NCBI GenBank assembly: GCA_003665825.1
Contig: QPFY01000015.1
Span: forward strand, 1-64,000
Source of the DNA: Microbotryum silenes-acaulis
Lineage: Eukaryota > Basidiomycota > Microbotryomycetes > Microbotryales > Microbotryaceae
Reading direction: 5' to 3'
DNA length: 64,000 bases
The notes beneath the pieces are model-generated. The model was given only the letters and a program-made list of their open reading frames with translations, was not told the origin of the DNA and ran no database searches. Positions 21,801 to 32,924 of this stretch are shown here, in pieces; positions within the stretch are counted from its first letter, which is position 1; the number at the start of each line of letters is the position of its first letter. The translations under genes and the position numbers were made by a program.

Positions 21801-21997
21801 TCTGGGACTTGGAAGAAAATTCTCAGAAGTTGGCCCATGACTGATAAGTGGAGGTCAGAAGCTTGCTATGGTCCTCGCCGAACCGACAGAAGCTGTCGCC
21901 CGTTCGGCTCTGGGTGCCGAAGTCCAGCTACAAAGCTGGAGATGAACGAGATAATGAGCGTTGCAAATTGCAGACAAAACTGAGAGAGGTAATATAA

Positions 21998-22180
21998 AGC
22001 AACAATAAAGGAGAGAGAGCCGAGGAGAAAGGGAGTGAAGATATTATGAGCATTGCCTAGAGAGGGGGAGAGCGGGAGTGAAGAGATTACGGGCATTGCC
22101 GAGAGAGAGAAAATAGAGTAGAGAGGAGAGAAGAGAAGAGACGAGACCGGGAGAGAGGGAAAGAGAGAAAGAGAGAGGTT
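21998..22180. repeat. Purine-rich strand-asymmetric tract
   Basis: The plus strand is dominated by GA and AGG runs (repeated GAGAGA, GAAGAG). Two units of about 65 bp containing GGGAGTGAAGAKATTAYGRGCATTGCC repeat in tandem (22030-22056 and 22075-22101). Confidence 0.75.
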
Positions 22181-22323
22181 CACACTCGAAGTTTGAGATA
22201 AGATCGTCCCCAGTCGATGAAGCAAAAGCCCCCGTCGTCGGGTCGAACCAATACGTTCCCGTCGCGGATATCGTTGTGAACAATACCAAGCTCAACGAAA
22301 GCCTTCTCGATCTCCCTGCGCAT
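22180..22323 (-). pseudogene. Kinase-like catalytic-loop fragment
   Basis: Minus strand from ATG 22323: 47 codons reading through ELGIVHNDIRDGNVLVRP and GGFCFIDWGRS to a stop. The order H-x-D, N and then I-D-W-G is the catalytic loop plus metal-binding loop of a protein-kinase-like fold, of a different subfamily from the FunK1 genes here. No N-lobe or C-lobe is visible on either side, so it is a scrap or a single exon of a decayed gene. Confidence 0.5.
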
Positions 22324-22550
22324 CGAGTAAGAAGTGGAAGAACGGGTGCGTCAGCATCACGCTGAGCTTGAGTTAATCAGGAAAAGATCTTGTCGTCGAC
22401 AACTACTAGTAGCCGCGACCCGAAGACTAACTGCCATTGGCCAGACCTTTCACAAAAGTCAGGGAATTCATGTAGGTCCCCATATTCTCAAGCACCATGG
22501 CGTACCCATTGCCATTAGTCCTTCGGTACGTGCCGGAAGACGTGCTGGTA

Positions 22551-22827
22551 GAACAGCATCTCGCAGATGACCGGGCCAACGTAATCACACGTCACGAGCT
22601 ACTGCCGACGGGTATCTTGCGAATGTGGTGCGAGTCAACCGACCTTTGTCCTCATCGGCCAAAGCCGAAGTACCTCTTGTTGACCACCCTGCTCCGAACA
22701 CGAGGTACTTTCTCAAGGCCGATGAGGACAACGGTCGGTTGACCCGCACCACCTTCGCAAGCCACCCGCGGACAGTAGCTCGTGACGTGTAATTACGTCG
22801 GCTCGGTCATCCGCGAGACGCTGTTCC
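22551..22827. repeat. Imperfect palindrome, 126-bp arms
   Basis: Bases 22551-22676 and 22702-22827 are reverse complements with roughly 15 percent mismatch by eye, around a 25-bp loop. Shared strings include GTCCTCATCGGCC and CGTCACGAGCTACTG. A transcript would fold into a long hairpin. Confidence 0.85.
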
Positions 22828-23640
22828 TTGGGCCCGCGTCGCAAGCCGGCCGCGAGACCGAGAGCACCCGAAGACATTCAAAAGCACCACATCGACAACT
22901 CGAATTCAAATGACGAGGAAGCGCTGAACCACAATGCCCAGGTCACGAAGAACGGAGGTCAGAAGCGAGGGAGGGAGGAGCAGCACGAAAGGCGCGATGT
23001 GGATGAGGACGCTAATAGCGGGATCACGGAGACCGCTGAAGAAAATGGCATTGGAGGTTATTAGAAGGCAAACCAAAAATAACAGGGGAAGGCGAAGTGA
23101 GAATGGTGTTCTAAACTGGGTAGTTGTGAAATTGTGGACCTCATTCGCTCGCTTATGGTGGGTAGTAACCACTATTTAACCGTAGCTCATGTGGTCTGTA
23201 AAAGCGGGACGATCCCGGGATCGTGAAATCGGCGCAGCGATCCCAAATGCATCTCGAATCGATCCCAAATGCGTTTCAAATCCTCGCGGGATCGATCCAT
23301 GCCCAACGATTAATAGGGGCATAGAACTCGTGTGAGAGGGCCGATTGCGCAAGGTAGAGTGGACCATTATGTTATTATTACTCAAAGCTTGTGCCAATAT
23401 ACTACTGAAACGGTACAAGGCCCCATGCGGATGCGGTGGAGCATCGCACCACCAGGCCTGCAATCTGCTCTTCAGTGTGTGGGCAGCGATCGAGAGCAAC
23501 GAAACGAGCTTGGTTAATGCGCGCTACCCCACCCCGAGCCTGAACAACAGGTGACACAACGAAGGGCCGACCGGGGGTGAAGCAACCCGAGGAGCGAAAG
23601 GCGAAAGCGCGACCGAGAACTGAGATTTGAACTTTGTCGC
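22828..23640. other. No gene recognised
   Basis: Only short frames on both strands. A run of related GATCCCAAATGC / GATCGATCC strings lies at 23210-23300. Confidence 0.5.
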
Positions 23641-24937
23641 ACCGGCGTCCAGCGCGCGACGGCCGACCGCGCTTTGTCCGACGTCCCGATGCTCCCTTGT
23701 GCGACCTCAACGACGGTTACCTACCAGCGAGCATTGAACATTAGGACCAGTCAGTTCGAGCTGTACATATCTCCTGGCGCTGCGACATGCCCGAGCACTT
23801 ACACGATGGTGTTACCCCACCTCCTGTCGTCTCCAGCGCCTGCATTCGACGGCTCGGAAATAGGACGTTCACGGGCTGTCGTCACCCCGCTTCCCCACAG
23901 AGGCCAGGTCACCTCCTCCTCCCACGTCCCATAGTCCAATCGAGTGCCAAAGAACCGACCTCAGTTGGGAGTGGCCAAACCTCGACCTCCCTCGCACCCA
24001 ATCAGTCGACCTTGCCCCACCCCAATGTGGGGCGATCAACCTCAAAGTCCCGCGTCGGTAAAAGCATGACGATAGAAGAGGCGATCGAGGCGGCACGCAG
24101 AGACTGGCAGAACCGCATGCAAGTCATGGAGGTTGACGAGGCAAGATTATCGAGGCAAAAGCATCACGGTCCCCCCTGCCCTCGCTGACGAGCACGTGAC
24201 TTTTGGCACCTTCAATAGTCCACGTCCAGCGACGATGACGCCAAGATGGACGTCGATGACCACGGCGATGATGAGGAGCATCAAAAGGGCGACGAGGACA
24301 ACGATGATGCTGGTGATGAGGAGAACGGCGGCGGCAGCGGCGGCGAGGACGATGACGACGACGGCGGCGGGGACGATGACGGCGGCGAGGACGACGACGG
24401 CCATGACAGCACGAGAACGACAGAGAGAGCGAAGAGAACGATCACAATCAGGGCGGGGCTGCGAGTGACGAGTCGAGGGTGCCTGCACCAACCTTCGCTG
24501 AATTGGCCATCTACGCGTGGAGCCTGGAATACAGGGTTTCGCAGGAAGCCTGCTGCGCGTTGATTGAGGCGTTACAGAGCAAATGCTTTGACGCCACCAA
24601 ACTACCGAAGTCGTTTTCAACGCTGGGAACGCGGGTCAAGGCGCATTTGCGCATGTGCGTCATACGACGCCACGTCGTCCCGCGGAAAGCGTCCAAGACG
24701 ACGATTGCCAAGACCGGTTCGAAGGCGAATCGCACCACAACATCGGCGTACACCTTAGGCTTGAAGGAACAGATCGAGCTTCGAATTCTGGGAAAACCCG
24801 CCCTACTCGGGAGCCTGCGCACCGGCCTCGGCGACTTCGCAGAAGTGCGGACGAACCTATGGAAGGGCGACGTCTGGCGCGAAAGCGTGGTGGCAGGTCG
24901 CGCGGCCTACCCTATGGAGACAACAAACTGTGAGTGA
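23641..24937 (+). pseudogene. Decayed DNA-transposon-associated ORF
   Basis: The plus strand carries a Ser/Pro-rich segment ending in a charged helix (TIEEAIEAARRDWQNRM, about 24066-24116). A strongly acidic Asp/Glu/Gly linker follows (24246-24420), then a 152-codon frame (24479-24937) ending in AYTLGLKEQIELRI and LWKGDVWRES. The LW-x-GD-xW-xES pattern, after a low-complexity acidic region, is what I associate with long ORFs of large fungal DNA transposons; the exact superfamily is uncertain. The acidic part and the 152-codon part are in different frames, and the ORF ends abruptly, so this is a fragment. Confidence 0.4.
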
Positions 24938-24977
24938 TCGAGGATGGCGCGACGAGGAAGACCAATATATCCTGCAG

Positions 24978-25444
24978 AGAGATGTTTCTCACTCTCAGAA
25001 CACTCGAATATCCGAAAAATCTGGTCGATACGCGTGCCGTGCTAGATTGCGAAGTTGATGCAGTATTTTCATCGGGGCCGGCGTTCTCCGAGATCACAAA
25101 CTGAAAGTGATGCCGTCGAACAGGTCACCGCTGCAAGCCATATGCCTCGAATTCTGGCATCTTTATCACTACAATTAAGAGATCTATCACACGATGACCA
25201 CTGCGTTGAGGTCGATTTCAACTTCTGATCAGGAGTTGAAAAGTCGCGCAAGGACTCGGGGGTCCTCTCGATTGCGCAAACTCGGCTCCTTTTTTTTTTT
25301 CGCTGGTCGATCGGATAGTGATCCTCCGACGCTCCGCAACGCACTGTCAAATTAAAAGATCTCCACGTTGGCGGAAGAATTGATGTTGTGCTTTGCAGCG
25401 TTAAAGCATACTTTCAGTCAGGATCGTCGGCCGGGTGAGGGATG
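24978..25444 (+). repeat. Subtelomeric composite repeat, copy F, left part (module P)
   Basis: Matches 4480-4975. Interrupted at 25445 by the Copia-like element; the repeat resumes near 27385. Confidence 0.8.
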
Positions 25445-27384
25445 TGTCAGAACCCAATCACATCTGATTGCCTCCTAAACATCTTCCTTCTCATACCATC
25501 TAACTTTTAGCCTATTTGTCTTAGTTTGCCTGATCCCACGCCTGGTTGAGCCTCGATAGATCGGATGGAGCCGCGCGCCTCACTGGCGCTCGTCTCTCTT
25601 CCTGCTCCATCCATCTATTGTCCTCAATCTTGCGATCGTACTCAACCCCTTGAGTCGGGGGATCCAGACCTCCGCAGGTCTAAAAGGTCATGAGCCCATC
25701 CACTACCAGCAAAGCCGGCAAAGCTCCTACAGCCTCCGGCAACTCATCTTCGGCTACTACTGCCACGTCGGTTCCACCACCACCACTGCCCGACTCCCCA
25801 CCACCGGAAACCTCTACATCACCATCGAAGTCATCCGATGCCGCGGCACTAGCCACCCTGCAAGCCGACTACGCCGCGCTGCTACAAAAAATCACTCAGC
25901 TCGAGGCTTCGCAATCGGCGCGAGGCCCGCACCACACCACAACGGACAGGCCGAACGACGGCATGCCCTCAACCATCACCGTCCCCGCCGCCTACATGCT
26001 CAAAGGCCGTGACAACTTCGTCGAATGGGATGGCTTTCTCAACATGTTCCTCCCCGACGACGTCTACGCCTACCTCACCGGCGGTCGAACCAAGGTCAAC
26101 TGGAACGACACCGCGCACGCACGCGGTCAAGAGTACGCCTCACGTGTCCTCATCGCTTCTATCGACCCCGTCTGCGCCTCAGACATCATCCCCATCCGCC
26201 AGATGAAGGGCACCGCCCATGAATGCTGGCTCGAACTCGCCAGCCGCTATCGCCCCAGCGATGCTCAAGCTGCCGCCACCCTCGTTGGCGAATTTTGGGA
26301 CCTCCCCCCAATTCCCGCCAACGAATCCGAGTTCGGCCACTGGGCTGGCCGCCTCCGTATCATTGTCAACTCCATGCGAAACCTTCGCTTGGACTTTGAA
26401 CAGCTTATCTCCGCCCGTCTCCTGCTCAATATACCGCAGGCCTACAACAGCTGGAGGTCCACATTCAACCAGGGTCAAGCCGAAGCCACCGCACTTCCCA
26501 AAATCGAGGACATCATATTCTCTCTGCGCCGGGAAGTGCGTTCGCTCACCGACAACTCTTTCACGGACATCCCGACCTACATTACACGACAACAACAAAA
26601 GCCCACCGTGAGGTCACAACGACCTCCCGAAGCATCAACTTCCTGCCCCGTATGCGATGAAGGCAAACACTGGGCTGATCAATGCCCAGACACCGAACGC
26701 CGACTCAAATACTTCGAACTCAAATCGGCACTGCGTGATCTCAAACACAACAAATCATCCACGCCCATTGCCACCCCATCGTTTGCGGTCCGCACCGTAC
26801 ACCAGCCAGCATTCACCACATCCGGGCCTGCCACCCACAACTTGGACAGCGACGGCTTCTTCATGTCGTTTCACACAGCCACTCCACACACGGCACCCCG
26901 CCCGACCGATTTCCTCCTCGATTCAGCTTCCCCTTTCCACATTGTCAACGACCGCTCTCTGTTCTCCGGCAACCTCGCAGCGTCTACGCGTCACATTGCC
27001 GGCATCGGCGGTCGGATCACTACCGAGGGCACAGACTTCGTCGACCTCCGCACAGATCGAGGGGCCTTGATCAGACTCAACAACGTCTACTACGCTCCGC
27101 ACGCTCCTGCCAACCTCATTTCAGTCTCTCAAATGGCATCCAAAGGCGTCCTCGCTTCTTTCAGGCAAGGCCAGGCCGAACTCAGCACCTCGGCCTCAGG
27201 TATCTTTGCAACTGCTTGCATCACCGCGTCTCAACATTACCGCCTCAATGTGCTACCTGCTAGATCCGGCATTCTCTCACCTTGCAAACCCACGACGGCA
27301 AACTCGTCGTCACGCGTCTCCCACCCTCAAGTCAAACAGGTTCGACCAGGCTTAGCATGAAAGCTGGAAACAATTCGGTGTCGA
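25445..27384 (+). mobile_element. Truncated Copia-like LTR retroelement inserted in repeat copy F
   Basis: The insertion begins TGTCAGAACCCAATCACATC, an LTR-like start, inside the P module after GAGGGATG. About 245 bp of leader/LTR precede the gag start. The right side ends a few bases after the gag-pol stop and rejoins module P at GTCACGGCATAC-like sequence. No 3' LTR, integrase, reverse transcriptase or RNase H is present, so the 3' part of the element was lost, together with about 55 bp of the host repeat. Confidence 0.8.
25690..27360 (+). CDS. Copia-like Gag plus partial protease (truncated polyprotein)
   Basis: 556 codons from ATG 25690. Residues about 1-90 are Ser/Thr/Pro-rich. A Copia-type Gag domain follows (about 100-300, with the WDGFLNMF and CWLELASRY signatures), then a CCHC zinc knuckle CPVCDEGKHWADQC (C319-C332). 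Next comes a retroviral-type aspartic protease start with LLDSASPFHIV (D411), then the pre-integrase motif NLISVSQMASKG. The reading frame then stops, before the integrase. The protease has D-S-A where most family members have D-S-G. The protein could bind nucleic acid as a Gag but cannot support transposition alone. The frame has no stops within it, so the truncation may be recent. Confidence 0.85.
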   Translation: MSPSTTSKAGKAPTASGNSSSATTATSVPPPPLPDSPPPETSTSPSKSSDAAALATLQADYAALLQKITQLEASQSARGPHHTTTDRPNDGMPSTITVPAAYMLKGRDNFVEWDGFLNMFLPDDVYAYLTGGRTKVNWNDTAHARGQEYASRVLIASIDPVCASDIIPIRQMKGTAHECWLELASRYRPSDAQAAATLVGEFWDLPPIPANESEFGHWAGRLRIIVNSMRNLRLDFEQLISARLLLNIPQAYNSWRSTFNQGQAEATALPKIEDIIFSLRREVRSLTDNSFTDIPTYITRQQQKPTVRSQRPPEASTSCPVCDEGKHWADQCPDTERRLKYFELKSALRDLKHNKSSTPIATPSFAVRTVHQPAFTTSGPATHNLDSDGFFMSFHTATPHTAPRPTDFLLDSASPFHIVNDRSLFSGNLAASTRHIAGIGGRITTEGTDFVDLRTDRGALIRLNNVYYAPHAPANLISVSQMASKGVLASFRQGQAELSTSASGIFATACITASQHYRLNVLPARSGILSPCKPTTANSSSRVSHPQVKQVRPGLA

Positions 27385-28697
27385 ATCACGGCATACAGCC
27401 CCAAGCAGCTCTCCTACACACGCAAGTCAAGTGCTAGAGTCCGAAAGAGCCTATAGAAGAAGGCTAGGGATGCAACTACAAGGTTGAAGCCAACTCCGAA
27501 TGGACCACGGCAGCATGCCATCAGCTCGGTCGGCGTGACTCGGAGCGGCGAGGAGTACAATCGATCCAGTGACTCCGCAGAGATCACTGCAACGTGCTCA
27601 GGCATCCAGTTTTGATTGCGTTCAGCAGTCAGTAGTCCAGTTCTCATGTTGGATTCAATACAAGAACATTCCGTTCAGGTCCTGCCCGGAAGCACCAAAT
27701 CGGAGGCCGCAGGAAAACCCGGCAAGGATGGGTCAAGAAGATCAGATACGCACATATGAGCTCAAAGACCAAATGGTATTGCATCAAGGAGCACATACTG
27801 ACATATGTGTACGTCAGATATGTAGGGAAAGAAGGAAGGAGGAACGTTGCTCGCAAAGAGTCAAGGTGGTCCTTCGTTCTCAATCTCGAGGAGAGCGGAC
27901 AGGGCGTGGGTGGCCCAGAAGAGTTCGGATGGTTGGAGAAGCCTCCTCACACAGATCATCGGCGAATGTCAAGTCTTGGGTGGCGGAGACAGCAGCGGCA
28001 AAGATGAGAGCCTGCATGCTCATTGACGAGCGATCGGTCGCACCAAGTTGGGTTGAGGTCCGGGTCGATGGAGAGGAGATCAAAGTCGAGCAGAGCAAGT
28101 CCCGCCGAAGAAGTCTGGATCCTCAATTGGAAAAGACGATGATCATTCATCCATGAGAGCGAGAAACGGTTTGGAGCGAGTCGGAGTCTAAAGAGTCGAT
28201 CTAAGCGCAGGCCGGAATCTGAGACCTGGTGGAGCAAATGAAAAGTCGTACATAAGCAAGAGTGCACATACTTGCAACACAAGGTGTGGAGGAAGAGAAG
28301 GCCCTTAGGTTGAAGGCACGCACTGACCTTTCGGACGTGTGCTCGCTTAGTAAATGCCAAACGAGTTTGTCGACACCAAGCGAGGTGAGTGCAAGAAGAA
28401 GCGAAGCGAGAGGAGATAGAACACCGTGCGACGCTGAGCGCAGTTCACGACCAAATGACCAGGCTTGCTGCCGCGTGTATGATCGTGCAACTCGCATATG
28501 TGGGAGGCTGATCGCACGTATGAAGCTGGTCGAGCGAATCGCCGAGATCGATTGAGAGTGCGAAAGATCGTCACGGTCCAACGCCGAATGGTGTGGAGAA
28601 GCCCGAGTCGTGGCTGTATGATCTAACGTGTGCACCGTAGGATCGAGTTCGAGTAAGATATAAAGCAATGAGGTGGTGTTGTGTGGCAAATCTCGAG
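27385..28697 (+). repeat. Subtelomeric composite repeat, copy F, right part (P-Q-R)
   Basis: Resumes module P and runs through Q and R to 28697. There it switches abruptly to the 3' flank of kinase C1 (AGGTCAGTGAGACCAAAGAC). Confidence 0.8.
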
Positions 28698-29039
28698 AGG
28701 TCAGTGAGACCAAAGACAAGATTTTGGTGCGGGGCTATGGATTTCATTTCGTTGGTTCAAGGCCACGCGTTTTGATACAGGGGACAGGACAATAAACCTG
28801 ATACATTTCCAAAAACAACACCCCTATGAGCAAAACGTGAATGATGTAAGGGCCCTCCCAGATTACAACTTAGGCCAGAAACTCTGCACAGTCGAGCCGA
28901 ATGAAGGCACCGCTGGCGCAGTCCTATTTCCAGCCTGGAATTATACTGGAACGGACGGAAAGTGACCTTGGGTATCTATTGCAATAATCGGAACTAACAA
29001 CGAGCAACTATATTTAAGCCCAGCGCAAAGGTGGTCACT
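28698..29039 (-). repeat. 3' flank of kinase C1, shared with C2 and C3
   Basis: About 340 bp match 39239-39580 and, inverted, 49801-50142. The flank moved together with the kinase copies. No gene is recognised in it. Confidence 0.85.
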
Positions 29040-31316
29040 TCAGAGCAAGGGAAGCAGCTGCTCAATGTCCGAGATGATGGACTCGTGCGACATCGCCTTG
29101 GATGGACCCCACAACTCCCCCAGCTTGGCCTCTTCCGCAGCCATCTCGGAATTATTGAACTGGTTATCAAGACCACAATGGTGTCGCAAGATATCGACCA
29201 GTTGCTCGATATTCGTCCATCGATGTGCGCAGCCTTCGAGTACAGATCGGTATGCCGGATCCATGCAAAGCCTATCTTTGAGGGCATAGACTAGGTGCGC
29301 TTCTGGCCGATTCCAGTCCCGCCAGATGGTTTCACCCTTTGGCGTCATGACAAGCTCTTCATTGTTGCCCTGGTACGGCTCGCGGAACGAAACTTCCATC
29401 ACGACGTAGAAGAGCGACTCGATGTCGTGCCACCGTTCGTGGACGACACCGAGCGGCTGTTGTGGCTGGGCGAGGATCGAGCAGGCGAGGTAGGGCCAGG
29501 TGCCCTGTCAGACGTCGTATAGTCCAAAGGTTAGTGCTGGTCAGAAACTTTATTTGGGGGAACATACAGAGGGGAGGACGCACGGATCGTATTCTGTGGT
29601 GCAGCTCGGTGCAAGGTCGATCATGCGGGACGGCGAGGTGATAGTCGATAAGGACGCCGAAACCGTCGCGGTCGATGACGACGTTGCCGTACGAAATATC
29701 CCGGTGAATATACCCCAGCTTGTAGAGGTTTCGGTGTCCTGCATTGTCATAGGAATGGGCGTGTCGGCTAGGGAGCGCAAACGCAAGGCCGCCCAATTGA
29801 TCCCTGTGCTCACCTTTGACGCCTCCAAGTACGGCCTGGGCGAGTTCCCTGGTCGTGGTCGCCGTGTTGAGGGGCCGATAACACTGTCGGTGGAAGACCA
29901 CCTCGAGTGCCCGGGGCCCGATATCATCGAAGCTTTCATCATCACCGAAGAAGGTCGGAAGCGTGCGGAAGTCGTCCCGGTAGATGCCGGCGCTAAGGCT
30001 TAAACCCTCGGTGTCGGCACGAGACGCGGCGTGCATATTGCGACGTAGGGCAATCGCATCGTCGAGGCGGGATTGCTCGACCCATGCGACTGTCATGGCG
30101 TACTCGGTGGCAGAGGTAGGCAAGCTGATCGACGTGGGGTCGACAGGCGCGTGTCTTGCGGTAACGCGGAAAGCGGAGGTTGCACGACCCGTGCAGCTTC
30201 GACGTCGGAAGAGGAGCTCCTGGATCTCGAGATCTGAGATATCGCCGAGCTCGGACTCGAAGTCGTGGGCGCGGGGTGGGAGAAACTTGTCCGAGACGAC
30301 AAAATTGCCGAAACCATCGTCGACCTCGTTCGTCGAGGCCAGCATCCCGAGCCCGTTGTCGTCGAGTTCGATGAGGTGTGACAGCACGCGCCGGAGCAGC
30401 ACGGCTTCCTGACCGCACTTGCGGGCGCTCGTCGTGAACACCCCACACGCGTTGACGAGGTAGACTTGAAGCACGTCCCCGCAAAGGGTGACCCCGATCG
30501 CGTGGGCGCGGAGTGCGGTCGTGCAGATCATGTGTAGCCGCCTAAGCACTTGGTTACGCGCTTCTGCGCTCTTCGTGTCGCTCTCTTTCACCTCAATCGC
30601 CACTGCAATCTGCGAGTATGCGCGTTGAGGCGACGGGGGCGTGCCTTCCATCGACGTTGGGTGCTCTGACTGCGCCCAAACGAACGGAAGATCGGGGGAA
30701 GCGGCCACCGCCGCATGCGTCAATATGACGGCGTCGGGCGTCTTCTCCTGCTCCCCGCGATCGGGCGCCAGCTTAATGTGGCTACCCGAGTTGCCGCATC
30801 CGACCAGACGTCGATCACCAGTCTACACCCGGGTGCATCAATGATCGGGACACAGTGGTCAGTCATACTCGTGCGGTCGAAGCCAAGCGATAGCACCGGG
30901 GCACTCACCACATCCTTGATCGCGTTAGCGATCTCTTTCATCGCAGCCTCCGTCCCCAGTTTCTTGGTCGGTTGGAGGATGTTGGCCTCGTACTTGGAAG
31001 GCGTAGCAAGAAAGTACTTGTCCATCGCCTTCGAAAGTCGAGGTTTGCCCATGTGGGCGAAGAGCTGTTGCTCCCTCTCTGCCGCCGTGACGGTCATCGA
31101 CACTACGGGACTCGACTTCATCGGACTCGAACGTGGCAAAGCATCGTCGAGGTCCGACATGCCTGACAGGCCTACGGCCTCGCGTGAGCGACCTGCTCGC
31201 CCTGGTCGAGTCGTGTCGTGGATGATCCGCCTGGGCGTCGGCGTCACCGAGGTGCGAGCCGACGAGCTAGGCAGGTATGTCGGAAGCGATTGGGTGGCGG
31301 CGGGGGCGGGGGGTGG
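29040..31316 (-). pseudogene. FunK1-family kinase C1, 5' end lost at a retrotransposon junction
   Basis: Exons on the minus strand: about 31316-30909, 30822-29814, 29738-29584 and 29504-29040, with introns of 86, 75 and 79 nt. The exon structure is the same as in C2 and C3. The kinase core is intact (GYIHRDISYGN, then LIDYH in the metal-binding loop, then HERWHDIESLFYV). Homology to C2/C3 ends at the Ala/Pro-rich stretch about 60 residues into the protein; upstream sequence belongs to the YR retrotransposon. The kinase frame happens to stay open antisense through the retroelement to 31601, so a longer chimeric protein is conceivable. Exon 4 carries a private C-terminal half (ALKDRLCMDPAYRSV) not found in C2 or C3. 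Probably a pseudogene unless it has acquired a new promoter. Confidence 0.8.
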
Positions 31317-31446
31317 CGCGCATGCGCTTAGAGTGGAGTAGGCGAGAGAAATGCCTGTTCGCTTCTGCACCTTATTCGTTTCGCTCGAACGGCAGTGCTT
31401 ATTGCCTCTACACTCGCGAAACTTTTCGACCCTATTCTTACCGGCA

Positions 31447-32924
31447 ATGACGACTGCTTGGACCTCAACCAACGACCACGCCGCGCTCTCGTCTACAGAG
31501 TCGCCGGCGGCGACTATCGGTGGCGCCGCGGGCGTGCACGTGGCCCCGCTATTGCCCCCGATGCAACTTTCCGGCGCCCTAGACACGACGGCGGGTACCA
31601 CTTACGATGGCGCCTTGTTCGGCATCTCTGCCGAAACGATCAAGTGGGCGAAGGATCGCAAGGATCCTCCGATGTCGTGTCTGTCACGACACCAAAAAGT
31701 CAAGTGAGTCTGCATTATGGTGTGGGTTTCAAGGCGCGGATGGAGGCGGGTCTGGTCTTCGACGGCTGCCTGCTGCGCACGCAAAGGCAGGACGCGCGCT
31801 ACTCTTACGTGCTCCTCATAAAGGAAGCGGTCGACCCGATGACGGCCTCGATCATCGTCGGAGGCGCACAGTCGCCTTCGGAGATGTTTGACCGGTACTT
31901 CGAGTCCGTTGCGATGCGGACCTGTGACTCGAATTGGTCCATCATGAGGAAATACGACTCGATGGTTCGTTCTTTGTGGTGGTCGGGGTTCAAGGTCTCG
32001 AAGATAAAGGTTTTCGGACCCTTCGACCAGTCGATCAGGGCTCAGGTCTCGGCTGCTGTAAGAACTCGGCAGTTCTAGCTACTCAGAGGCTACTTATAGG
32101 GCTGTTCTGTAAGGCATCCCCTTACAGCTGCCCTCAACGTCGCCATGAAGTGGGCTGAGCTCGCGGCCGAGCACCAGTCGTCGTGTGCCCGGGCGAGGGA
32201 GCGCCCGGTGGACGATCTCATCGAGGCGCGTGGCCGCATTCAAGCCATGGAGGAGGCAACGCTGGGGGGCGAGGATAGGAAGCCGATTTTTCCTCTCCCC
32301 AAACCTGTAGTGGTTGCGCCTGCAGTGGTAGTCGTAACTTCGGTGGTTCCGCTCAGCGCTGTGCCGCGGGCGGTTTCTGAGGTCGTTACCTCTCAGGCAT
32401 CGCGTCGAGTGCCTCCGTTCTCTGGTTCAGGGGTCGAATCCCCCACCGTTCGCGCTTCCTCATGTACGCACCCTACGATTCGAACCGCTTTCTGTGGCCC
32501 TTCTGAGGTCGCTACCTCTCAGGCATCGCGTCGCGGGCCTCCGTTTTCTGGTTCAGGGGTCGAATCCCCCACCGCTCGCGCTTTCTCACGTCCGCGTACG
32601 TGTAGATGCCCGGTCCCGACGGACCGGCTGGGCGTTGCCCCGTCCTCCGCAGTGCTGGATTCGAATCTCCGATTCTCGCTCCCGGGTCGAATCCCCACCG
32701 TTCGCGCTTCCTCGCGTCCGTGTACGTGTAGATGCCCGGTCCCGACGGGCTCTGTGGTTCGTTCTAAGGTCGTTACCTCTCAGGCATCGCGCCGCGTGCC
32801 TCCGTTCTCTAATTTAGGGGTCGAATCCCCCACCGCTCGCGCTTTCTCACGTCCGCGTACGTGTAGATGCCCGGTCCCGATGGACCGGCTGGGCGTTGCC
32901 CCTTCCTGCGCAGCCGAGGGCTGA
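31447..32924 (+). CDS. Gag-like region of the YR retrotransposon
   Basis: Starts at ATG 31447 (MTTAWTSTNDHAALSS). The frame at the start stops at 31707, and the likely continuation (SYVLLIKEAVDPMTASIIVG) is in another frame to 32078. A good intron (GTAAGA at 32058, TTACAG at 32127) then precedes a frame open from 32145 to 32924. The segments are therefore probably joined by splicing, or the gene is damaged. The last 540 bases encode repeated peptides. No zinc knuckle is seen. I cannot give a reliable full exon set. Confidence 0.45.

Noticed and set aside
24147..24620. Hydrophobic minus-strand frame resembling a membrane protein
   Set aside because: It is the complement of the acidic Asp/Glu codon run; the Val/Ile-rich translation is an artefact of that composition.
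31316..31601. Chimeric kinase C1 / retroelement protein
   Set aside because: The extension is antisense to the gag-like region and looks like a chance open frame; noted under C1 but not called as a gene.
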